From Pseudomonadota bacterium (lineage in GTDB: Bacteria; Pseudomonadota; Gammaproteobacteria; Burkholderiales; Burkholderiaceae_C), in contig JAEZZU010000336.1 of the NCBI GenBank assembly GCA_023418355.1, positions 1 through 5,894 of the forward strand: 5,894 nucleotides of DNA, written 5' to 3'. The notes beneath the pieces were generated by a model. The model did not search any database, was not told the DNA's origin, and was given only the letters and a program-made list of their open reading frames with translations. Shown one piece after another: positions 1-4,470 of the stretch (its first letter is position 1; each line of letters starts with the position of its first letter). Position numbers and translations under genes: made by a program.

Positions 1-435
1 CTCGCTCTGTTGGCTGCCGGTGGCATTGCTGCTCCTGCAATGGCTGCTGACTGCGCTATCACCGTTGAAGGCAACGACCAGATGCAATTCAATGTGAAGA
101 ACATTGAAGTGCCCAAGTCCTGCAAGAACTACACCATCACGCTGAACCACGTCGGCAAGATGCCCAAGTCTTCCATGGGCCACAACATTGTGCTGACCGC
201 TGCGGCTGACGCTACTGCTACTGCTGCTGACGGCATGAAGGCTGGCGCTGCTGCTGACTATGTGAAGGCTGGCGATGCCCGCGTGCTGGCACACACCAAG
301 GTGATCGGTGGCGGCGAAAGCGCTTCCCTGACCTTCGACGTGTCCAAGCTCAAGGCTGGCACTGACTACACCTACTTCTGCTCCTTCCCTGGTCACTCCT
401 TCATCATGAAGGGCACCCTGAAGCTGGGCGCTTAA
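1..435 (+). CDS. azu: Azurin, periplasmic type 1 (blue) copper protein, 5' partial
   Basis: Small periplasmic electron carrier that shuttles single electrons between redox proteins such as c-type cytochromes and reductases. The reading frame is open from base 1, which lies inside the signal peptide; the real start codon is upstream of the window. The visible end of the signal (a hydrophobic Ala/Leu/Gly stretch ending AMA) points to cleavage before ADC at base 46, giving a 129-residue mature protein against 128 in Pseudomonas aeruginosa. Numbering from that Ala, all copper ligands fall at the classic positions: Gly45-His46 in MGHN, Cys112 and His117 in FCSFPGH, and Met121. The structural disulfide Cys3-Cys26 and the family residues Met44, His35 and His83 are also present. 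Oddities: Trp48 of the Pseudomonas protein is Ile here, and residues about 51-79 are unusually rich in Ala, largely encoded by GCT, unlike the neighbouring genes. A terminator follows, so it appears to end its transcript. Identity is very secure. Confidence 0.97.
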   Translation, partial: LALLAAGGIAAPAMAADCAITVEGNDQMQFNVKNIEVPKSCKNYTITLNHVGKMPKSSMGHNIVLTAAADATATAADGMKAGAAADYVKAGDARVLAHTKVIGGGESASLTFDVSKLKAGTDYTYFCSFPGHSFIMKGTLKLGA

Positions 436-450
436 TCCTTCTGGCGAACG

Positions 451-466
451 GCCGCTGTGCAGCGGC
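451..466 (+). other. Small hairpin downstream of azurin
   Basis: Perfect 6-bp inverted repeat GCCGCT/AGCGGC around a GTGC tetraloop, 15 bases after the azurin stop. No T-tract follows, so alone it should not terminate transcription. It lies just ahead of the T-tailed terminator at 477-505 and may act as an extra 3'-end stabilising hairpin on the azurin mRNA. That role is inferred. Confidence 0.45.
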
Positions 467-476
467 TCTCACCCAC

Positions 477-505
477 AGCCCCGCGCCTTGTGCCGGGGCT
501 TTTTT
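477..505 (+). terminator. Rho-independent terminator of azurin
   Basis: A 7-bp stem AGCCCCG/CGGGGCT (477-483 and 494-500) closes a 10-base loop and runs directly into a six-T tract (500-505). It lies 42 bases after the azurin stop codon on the same strand. The GC-rich stem plus T-run is the standard intrinsic terminator form and separates azurin from the next gene. Confidence 0.88.
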
Positions 506-619
506 ATGGCTTGTTCATCACGGCCTTGTGCCTGCTGCCAGGTCATTCCCTACTGCCCTCAGGCATTTGCCAGCACGCGCAAAATGCACCTTTTTTGATA
601 GCAAGAAACTCACAGCATC

Positions 620-973
620 ATGAGTCAGCAAAGCTTTGAAGTTGCATTTTTCACCATTGGCGAACTCGAAGGCCTGAGCGGCGACGAAGTCACCCGCACG
701 GCCCACATCGACATTCCTGCTGAATGCCTGCACGTTGCAGCCACCCTGCAGTCGGCACGCCAGTGGCTCAACGAGCAGCACAGCGACATCGACATGGAAT
801 GTGCCGCCGAACTGCCCCTGCGTGGCTACTTCTCGTTCAAGTCGGAACAAGGCACTGAAGGCTTTAACGTGGAAAGCGCCCAGCTCGTAGCACTGGACGA
901 AGGCTTTGTCGTGCGTGCAGCACTGGACAATGGCGTGTGCGTGGAAAGCGATCTGCTGGCCCTGACTCTCTGA
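620..973 (+). CDS. Hypothetical acidic cytosolic protein, 117 residues
   Basis: I do not recognise a family. The product starts MSQQSFEVAFFTIG, is acidic, and has no signal peptide or membrane segment, so it is probably a soluble cytosolic protein. Hydrophobic stretches (about residues 6-13, 87-101 and 104-116) alternate with charged ones, which suggests a small alpha/beta fold. Three cysteines (36, 61, 107) are spread out and do not form a metal-binding motif. The gene is supported by GC-rich third codon positions, a balanced amino acid composition, and a same-strand terminator about 50 bases after the stop (1024-1046). The ribosome binding site ahead of the ATG is poor; only AGCAAGAAA, about 10 bases upstream, is purine-rich. 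A longer open frame on the opposite strand (518-1030) covers the same bases but has a shadow-like composition and no terminator. It is flanked by terminators on both sides, so it is probably transcribed alone. Function unknown. Confidence 0.75.
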   Translation: MSQQSFEVAFFTIGELEGLSGDEVTRTAHIDIPAECLHVAATLQSARQWLNEQHSDIDMECAAELPLRGYFSFKSEQGTEGFNVESAQLVALDEGFVVRAALDNGVCVESDLLALTL

Positions 974-985
974 TTTCAGCACCTG

Positions 986-1009
986 ACGGGCAGGCCATCC
1001 GCCGCCCGT
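986..1009 (+). other. Inverted repeat after the hypothetical gene
   Basis: ACGGGC (986-991) and GCCCGT (1004-1009) can form a 6-bp stem with a 12-base loop, beginning 13 bases after the stop codon at 973. No T-tract follows. It precedes the true terminator at 1024-1046, the same order as the two hairpins after azurin. Its significance is uncertain. Confidence 0.35.
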
Positions 1010-1023
1010 GCTCCTCAGCAAAC

Positions 1024-1046
1024 AGCCCACATCCCGTGGGCTTTTT
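1024..1046 (+). terminator. Rho-independent terminator of the 117-residue protein gene
   Basis: Perfect 7-bp stem AGCCCAC/GTGGGCT (1024-1030 and 1036-1042) with an ATCCC loop, continuing into five Ts (1042-1046). It lies about 50 bases after the stop at 973 and ahead of the TrhA-like gene at 1150. It supports a plus-strand gene at 620-973 and a separate transcription start for the next gene. Confidence 0.88.
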
Positions 1047-1149
1047 GATGTCTATGGCCCTCTGATACAGTCCTTGCTCATGGACTGACAGAGGCGCTTG
1101 CCGTGATCTGGCATGCCTGCCTCCTGCGACTTTTCACCCCGGGGCCACC

Positions 1150-1785
1150 ATGTATCACGGAGAACGTTTCAATGCCTGGACGCATCTGGTCGGCGTCCTG
1201 TTCGCACTCACGGGCGCTACCTGGCTGATCGTCTACGCCAGCCTGTACACGGACGCACAGGCCATCGCCAGCGTGAGCATCTACGGCGCAGCCATGGTGC
1301 TGCTGTATGCCGTCTCCACCCTCTATCACAGCGTGCGTGGGCGGGCCAAGCGCATCCTGCAAAAGTGCGACCACCTGAGCATCTACCTGATGATCGCCGG
1401 CAGCTACACGCCGTTTTGCCTCATCAGCCTGCGCGGCCCCTGGGGCTGGAGCCTGTTTGGCGTGGTCTGGGGGCTGGCCCTGATCGGCATTGTGCAGGAG
1501 CTGTGGCAGCGCAGCGAAACGCGGCTGCTGTCACTGGTGATTTACGCCGTCATGGGCTGGGCTGTGGTCGTGGCTACCGGCCCGCTGATACAGGCACTGG
1601 GCACGGCCGGCTTTGTCTGGCTGGCGGCTGGCGGACTGTTCTACACCGCAGGCATTGGATTTTTCGTGTTTGACCATGTGCGCCACTTTCACGGCATCTG
1701 GCACTTGTTTGTGATTGCTGGCAGCCTGATGCACTACATCGCCATCATTGGCTACGTGCTGCCTGCTGCCGCAGCTGTGGCCTGA
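1150..1785 (+). CDS. trhA: Hemolysin III / PAQR family membrane protein (TrhA-like)
   Basis: Inner-membrane protein of 211 residues, a normal length for bacterial hemolysin III/PAQR proteins, with seven hydrophobic segments (about residues 10-30, 42-59, 77-96, 100-117, 126-144, 152-174 and 184-205). The family signature is complete: Glu5 and His12 near the N-terminus (GERFNAWTHLVG), SxxxH at Ser56-His60 (STLYH), Asp74 in KCDHLS, GSYTPF at 84-89, and HxxxH at His181-His185 (HGIWH). In the related adiponectin receptors the corresponding histidines bind zinc with the Asp nearby, in a ceramidase-like centre. Bacterial members have been linked to membrane fluidity homeostasis; the name hemolysin III comes from a Bacillus cereus protein and says little about function here. 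An in-frame stop at 1063-1065 leaves the ATG at 1150 as the first ATG. Its Shine-Dalgarno is weak (GGGGCC just upstream). Terminators or hairpins on both sides suggest a single-gene unit. Family certain, substrate unknown. Confidence 0.93.
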   Translation: MYHGERFNAWTHLVGVLFALTGATWLIVYASLYTDAQAIASVSIYGAAMVLLYAVSTLYHSVRGRAKRILQKCDHLSIYLMIAGSYTPFCLISLRGPWGWSLFGVVWGLALIGIVQELWQRSETRLLSLVIYAVMGWAVVVATGPLIQALGTAGFVWLAAGGLFYTAGIGFFVFDHVRHFHGIWHLFVIAGSLMHYIAIIGYVLPAAAAVA

Positions 1786-1828
1786 ACGGGCTGCACAAAG
1801 CAGTGAACTGCAGCGACTCCTGAAAAGC

Positions 1829-1853
1829 TGTATCGATTTGAGATACATTTTTT
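1829..1853 (+). promoter_or_regulatory. Inverted repeat with T-tract: operator or weak terminator
   Basis: TGTATC (1829-1834) and GATACA (1842-1847) form a perfect 6-bp inverted repeat with a 7-base spacer, followed at once by six Ts (1848-1853). It starts 44 bases after the trhA-like stop and ends 8 bases before the Shine-Dalgarno of the lipoprotein gene. It can be read as a weak AT-rich terminator for the upstream gene, or as a binding site for a dimeric regulator in the promoter of the lipoprotein gene. The surrounding 1826-1860 is the most AT-rich stretch nearby, which suits a promoter, but I cannot place convincing -35 and -10 boxes. Confidence 0.4.
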
Positions 1854-1861
1854 AACTTTTC

Positions 1862-1867
1862 AAGGAG
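1862..1867 (+). promoter_or_regulatory. Strong Shine-Dalgarno that fixes the TTG start of the lipoprotein gene
   Basis: AAGGAG lies 6 bases before the TTG at 1874. An in-frame TAA at 1868-1870 stands between it and the TTG, so translation cannot begin further upstream in this frame. The next in-frame ATG is codon 23, after the lipobox cysteine, and would remove the whole signal peptide. Spacing, the stop codon and the signal peptide together point to TTG. Confidence 0.88.
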
Positions 1868-1873
1868 TAAGCA

Positions 1874-2521
1874 TTGTCCATTCGTACCGTCTCCATCCTC
1901 ACCCTGGCAACTTCTCTGGCCCTGGGAGGATGCGCCACCATGACCGAAACCCAGCGCAACACCATGATTGGCACGGGTATGGGAGCTGTTGCAGGCGCTG
2001 GCCTGGCCAAGGCCACGGGACACAAGGCAGGCAAGGGCGCGCTGATTGGCGCTGTGGTGGGTGGCGTGGGTACGTACATCTGGTCCGCCAACATGGAGCG
2101 CCAGCGCAAGGAGCTGGAAGCCGCCACACGTGGCACAGGCGTCACGGTCAGCCGCACATCAGACAACCAGCTCAAGCTGGCCATTCCCACGGATGTGTCC
2201 TTTGACACCAACAGTGCCTACATCAAGAGCCAGTTCCGCCCCGTGCTCAACAATTTTGCGGACAGCCTCAAACGCTATCCCCAGACACATGTGGTCATCA
2301 TCGGCCACACGGACAGCACCGGTGGCGCGCACATCAACGATCCGCTCTCGCTCAGGCGCGCCAATGCCACCCGTGACTACATCTTCAGCCGTGGCGTAGC
2401 AGGCCCTCGCATCCAGACCGAAGGCCGTGGTGCGCGTGAACCCATTGCCTCCAACGACAGCAACTGGGGTCGCTCCAGGAACCGCCGCGTGGAAATCTAC
2501 GTCGCCGAACAGGCACGCTGA
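1874..2521 (+). CDS. OmpA-family outer-membrane lipoprotein, YiaD-like
   Basis: Lipoprotein of 215 residues that probably anchors the outer membrane to peptidoglycan. A short signal peptide ends in the lipobox LGGC, with Cys20 as the lipidated residue. Residues 32-69 form a glycine-zipper segment (MIGTGMGAVAGAG, then GALIGAVVGGVG), a pair of small-residue membrane-associated helices. A charged linker follows, then an OmpA C-terminal domain at about 100-211, with FDTNSA at 110-115, HTDSTG at 145-150, LSLRRA at 158-163 and NRRVEI at 203-208. Asp147 and Arg162 match in sequence and spacing the two residues of E. coli OmpA that bind diaminopimelate of peptidoglycan. Order of parts, length and motifs resemble E. 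coli YiaD (219 residues). Translation starts at TTG, set by a strong Shine-Dalgarno and an in-frame stop just upstream. No T-tailed terminator follows; only a small GC hairpin at 2544-2558 is present. The exact cellular role is not established from sequence. Confidence 0.93.
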   Translation: MSIRTVSILTLATSLALGGCATMTETQRNTMIGTGMGAVAGAGLAKATGHKAGKGALIGAVVGGVGTYIWSANMERQRKELEAATRGTGVTVSRTSDNQLKLAIPTDVSFDTNSAYIKSQFRPVLNNFADSLKRYPQTHVVIIGHTDSTGGAHINDPLSLRRANATRDYIFSRGVAGPRIQTEGRGAREPIASNDSNWGRSRNRRVEIYVAEQAR

Positions 2522-2543
2522 CGGAGCCTCCACGCTCGCCCCC

Positions 2544-2558
2544 GCGCTGCAGCAGCGC
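2544..2558 (+). other. GC-rich hairpin after the lipoprotein gene
   Basis: GCGCTG/CAGCGC forms a 6-bp stem with a CAG loop, 22 bases after the stop at 2521. No T-run follows, so it is not a convincing intrinsic terminator; some transcription may continue into ydfG, whose start is 117 bases beyond the lipoprotein stop. Confidence 0.3.
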
Positions 2559-2622
2559 AGGCATGGTCATCCAAGACTTGCAGGACGGCGCTCGCTCTGT
2601 CCACAATGCACGGCTGATATAC

Positions 2623-2630
2623 AGGAGAGG
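2623..2630 (+). promoter_or_regulatory. Shine-Dalgarno of ydfG
   Basis: AGGAGAGG lies 8 bases before the ATG at 2639 and is a strong match to the 16S rRNA anti-SD. It supports this start, which also aligns with the MIVL(I/V)TGA opening of E. coli YdfG. Confidence 0.8.
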
Positions 2631-2638
2631 TTTTCCCC

Positions 2639-3397
2639 ATGATCGTTCTCATTACAGGTGCATCCGTAGGTTTTGGCGCTGCCATGGCGCGCAGCTTTGT
2701 GCAGGCTGGTCACCAGGTGATTGCCACGGCACGCCGCAAGAGCAAGCTGGATGCCCTCGCCGCTGAACTGGGCGAGCGCCTGCTGCCCATCGAGCTGGAC
2801 GTGACCGACCGCGCCGCCGTGCAGGCGCTGCCCGCACAGCTGCCTGCTGGCTTTGCGGACGTGGACGTACTGGTCAACAACGCCGGTCTGGCCCTGGGTC
2901 TGGAGCCTGCCCATCAGGCCGACCTGGACGACTGGGACACCATGATCGACACCAACTGCAAGGGTCTGGTCTCCATGACCCGCGCCTTCCTGCCCGGCAT
3001 GGTGCAGCGCCAGCGTGGTCATGTGATCAACCTGGGCTCCATCGCAGGCAACTGGCCTTATGCGGGCGGCAATGTCTACGGTGCGACCAAGGCGTTTGTG
3101 CAGCAGTTCAGCCGCAACCTGCGTGCCGACCTGCTGGGCACCGCTGTGCGCGTGACCAATGTGGAACCCGGCCTGTGCGGTGGCACGGAGTTCTCCAATG
3201 TGCGCTTTGCCGGTGATGATGAAAAGGCCGCCAAGGTCTACGAAGGCGTGCAATACCTCACGCCCGAAGACATTGCCAGCACCGTGCTGTGGATTGCGCA
3301 GACGCCTTCGCACATGAACGTCAATGCCATCGAGATCATGCCCGTGCAGCAAAGCTTTGCGGGCCTGAGCGTGCACCGCGGCCCCTTCAAGTCCTGA
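2639..3397 (+). CDS. ydfG: NADP-dependent 3-hydroxy acid / serine dehydrogenase YdfG (SDR family)
   Basis: Classical short-chain dehydrogenase of 252 residues (E. coli YdfG: 248), cytosolic. The family enzyme oxidises L-serine, L-allo-threonine and other 3-hydroxy acids with NADP+, and in the reverse direction reduces malonic semialdehyde to 3-hydroxypropionate, overlapping with RutE in pyrimidine breakdown. Visible features in order: Rossmann motif TGASVGFG at 6-13; ARR at 31-33, where basic residues favour NADP over NAD; NNAG at 80-83 followed by LALGLEPAH; Asn106 in MIDTN; catalytic Ser134 (NLGS), Tyr147 and Lys151 in YGATK; and the substrate-loop motif EPGLCGGTEFSNVRF at 176-190. These blocks match my recollection of E. 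coli YdfG almost word for word, so the assignment is specific rather than generic SDR. The C-terminus runs a few residues past the E. coli end (GPFKS). It converges on eamA with only 36 bases between the stop codons. Confidence 0.95.
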   Translation: MIVLITGASVGFGAAMARSFVQAGHQVIATARRKSKLDALAAELGERLLPIELDVTDRAAVQALPAQLPAGFADVDVLVNNAGLALGLEPAHQADLDDWDTMIDTNCKGLVSMTRAFLPGMVQRQRGHVINLGSIAGNWPYAGGNVYGATKAFVQQFSRNLRADLLGTAVRVTNVEPGLCGGTEFSNVRFAGDDEKAAKVYEGVQYLTPEDIASTVLWIAQTPSHMNVNAIEIMPVQQSFAGLSVHRGPFKS

Positions 3398-3410
3398 GGT
3401 GACTTTCCGC

Positions 3411-3431
3411 CCCAGGTGCCACGCACCTGGG
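3411..3431. terminator. Hairpin between convergent ydfG and eamA
   Basis: A perfect 9-bp stem CCCAGGTGC/GCACCTGGG (3411-3419 and 3423-3431) with a CAC loop occupies most of the 36-base gap between the two stop codons. It could serve both transcripts. Neither strand has a T-tract after the stem, so it is not a textbook intrinsic terminator. It may instead stabilise mRNA ends or work with Rho or with converging polymerases. Shared termination is inferred from the position. Confidence 0.45.
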
Positions 3432-3433
3432 CT

Positions 3434-4345
3434 TCAGCCTCTGGCCCAGCGGCTGCCAAACTGGTTCACCACCATCCCAAGCAGCACCCCCAGCGTGCCT
3501 GCCCACTGCTGGGCGTTGGGAAACTCGCCCAGCAGGGCGATCGCCGCCATCAGCCCCACGACGGGCACCAGCAAGGACAGCGGCGCCACCGTGCTGGTCG
3601 GGTAGCGTTGCAGCAGCCGCGTCCACAGCCCATACCCCACCAGCGTAGACAGCAGCGCCAGATAGCCCACCGCCGCCCAGCCGTGCCAGCTCATGGCCTG
3701 CACCTGCGCCAGCATATGTGCCGCACCACCTTCCAGCCAGGCGGAAAGCAGCAACAGCGGCACGATGGGAAAGATGCTGGTCCACACCAGAAACGGAACC
3801 GGCTCATAACTGCCAAAGCTGGCTGCATGGCGCGTGATGAGGTTGGCAGCCGCCCACATGGCCGCAGCCCCCACGGTGCAGAGAAAGCCCAGCAGTGTCA
3901 TCTGCGCAGGCCCTTCGCCATGTGCACTGCCGATGACCACCAAGCCAGCTGTTGCAATACACAGCCCCGCCCACTGCCAGCTGCGTGGGCGCTCACGCAT
4001 CAGCACGGCAGCCAGCAGCAGACTCACAAAGGCCTGCGTCTGCAGCACCACCGAAGCCATGCCTGCGGGCATGCCAAGCTGCATGCCCACAAACAGCAGG
4101 CCAAACTGCCCCACGCCCTGCACCAGGCCATAGGCAGCCAGCCAGCGCCTCGGCAGATTCTGCGGCGGGCGAATGAACAGCAGGAATGGCAGCGAGGCCG
4201 CCGCAAAGCGCAGGGCACACAGCAGCAGGGGCGAGACTTCCTGCAGGCCCCACTTCATGACCACAAAGTTCACCCCCCAGATGACGATCACGACCAAGGC
4301 CAGGATCCAGTCTGCCCCGCTCAAACCCTTGCTGTTGTTATGCAT
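3434..4345 (-). CDS. eamA: EamA family exporter, O-acetylserine/cysteine exporter-like
   Basis: Inner-membrane transporter of the drug/metabolite transporter superfamily, 303 residues (E. coli EamA: 299), with ten predicted helices in two EamA repeats (about 13-137 and 152-298). E. coli EamA exports cysteine-pathway metabolites, chiefly O-acetylserine and cysteine. Distinctive blocks match it as I recall it: IWGVNFVVMKWGL at 22-34, GMPAGMASVVLQTQAF at 91-106, LVGYGLW at 235-241 and VAPLSLLVPVVGL at 253-265, which argues for this subfamily rather than a generic EamA protein. I chose the ATG at 4345 because AGAGG lies 8 bases upstream. A GTG at 4372 would add nine residues encoded entirely by the palindromic element at 4346-4390 and has no good ribosome binding site. 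It lies downstream of pmbA on the same strand, but a strong terminator sits between, so it probably has its own promoter; I cannot place one convincingly. Substrate is inferred by homology. Confidence 0.92.
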   Translation of the reverse strand: MHNNSKGLSGADWILALVVIVIWGVNFVVMKWGLQEVSPLLLCALRFAAASLPFLLFIRPPQNLPRRWLAAYGLVQGVGQFGLLFVGMQLGMPAGMASVVLQTQAFVSLLLAAVLMRERPRSWQWAGLCIATAGLVVIGSAHGEGPAQMTLLGFLCTVGAAAMWAAANLITRHAASFGSYEPVPFLVWTSIFPIVPLLLLSAWLEGGAAHMLAQVQAMSWHGWAAVGYLALLSTLVGYGLWTRLLQRYPTSTVAPLSLLVPVVGLMAAIALLGEFPNAQQWAGTLGVLLGMVVNQFGSRWARG

Positions 4346-4390
4346 GTTTTTGGCCTCTAGCGCTTGCTGCACCTGCGCTGGCAGCTATCA
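4346..4390. repeat. Intergenic palindromic repeat element, Comamonadaceae type
   Basis: The plus strand reads TTTTTGGCCTCTAGCGCTTG, then a short variable centre, then GCGCTGGCAGCTATCA. The arms AGCGC (4359-4363) and GCGCT (4375-4379) pair across an 11-base loop. From memory, many copies of GGCCTCTAGCGCTTG...AAGCGCTAGCAGCTATCA-type elements occur between genes in Comamonas, Acidovorax, Delftia and relatives. This copy looks decayed in its right arm (CTGCGCTGGCAG where I would expect AAGCGCTAGCAG). Only one clear copy is present here, so its repeat status rests on prior knowledge. Read on the minus strand it ends directly before the eamA ATG and provides its AGAGG ribosome binding site. Confidence 0.6.
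4354..4358 (-). promoter_or_regulatory. Shine-Dalgarno of eamA, within the palindromic element
   Basis: AGAGG on the minus strand, 8 bases ahead of the ATG at 4345. It decides the start in favour of ATG 4345 over the in-frame GTG at 4372. It belongs to the conserved GGCCTCT edge of the repeat element. Confidence 0.6.
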
Positions 4391-4412
4391 ATACTTCTGA
4401 TGCCAGGCACGT

Positions 4413-4444
4413 AAAAAAAGGCATGCTGATTGCAGCATGCCTTT
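4413..4444 (-). terminator. Strong Rho-independent terminator of pmbA
   Basis: A perfect 12-bp stem (4417-4428 with 4433-4444, core GGCATGCTG/CAGCATGCC) closes a 4-base loop. On the minus strand the stem is followed by a T-run (complement of seven As at 4413-4419). It begins 26 bases after the pmbA stop and separates pmbA from eamA. On the plus strand only three Ts follow the stem, so termination is mainly in the pmbA direction. Confidence 0.92.
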
Positions 4445-4470
4445 CGTTCATCAAGGAGCAGCGCGTTGAA

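Noticed and set aside
567..601. Possible sigma-70 promoter (TTGCCA at 567-572) ahead of the 117-residue gene
   Set aside because: No acceptable -10 box lies 16-18 bases downstream; the nearest AT-rich hexamer (TTGATA) is 22 bases away.
457..639. 60-residue plus-strand open frame in the gap after azurin
   Set aside because: It runs through both hairpins and the azurin terminator, begins at a non-ATG codon inside a hairpin loop, and overlaps the start of the next gene.
518..1030. 170-residue open frame on the minus strand covering the 117-residue protein gene
   Set aside because: It overlaps the plus-strand gene completely, reads through the plus-strand terminator hairpin at 1024-1030, has a His/Ala/Gln/Arg-rich shadow composition, and lacks a terminator or ribosome binding site.
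2578..2607. Possible sigma-70 promoter for ydfG: TTGCAG, 18 bases, CACAAT
   Set aside because: Only 3 of 6 and 4 of 6 consensus matches, a level expected often by chance; not strong enough to list as a feature.
2567..3376. 269-residue minus-strand open frame antisense to ydfG
   Set aside because: The plus strand encodes an unmistakable YdfG with catalytic Ser/Tyr/Lys; the antisense product has no recognisable domain and is a composition artefact.
3416..4360. 314-residue plus-strand open frame antisense to the whole of eamA
   Set aside because: Its product is a low-complexity His/Gln/Pro/Arg-rich chain, typical of the antisense frame of a GC-rich membrane protein gene. The minus-strand EamA protein has ten helices and clear family blocks.
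4346..4372. Nine-residue N-terminal extension of EamA from a GTG at 4372
   Set aside because: The extension is encoded entirely by the repeat element, has no good Shine-Dalgarno, and is absent from the E. coli protein; ATG 4345 has AGAGG at proper spacing.
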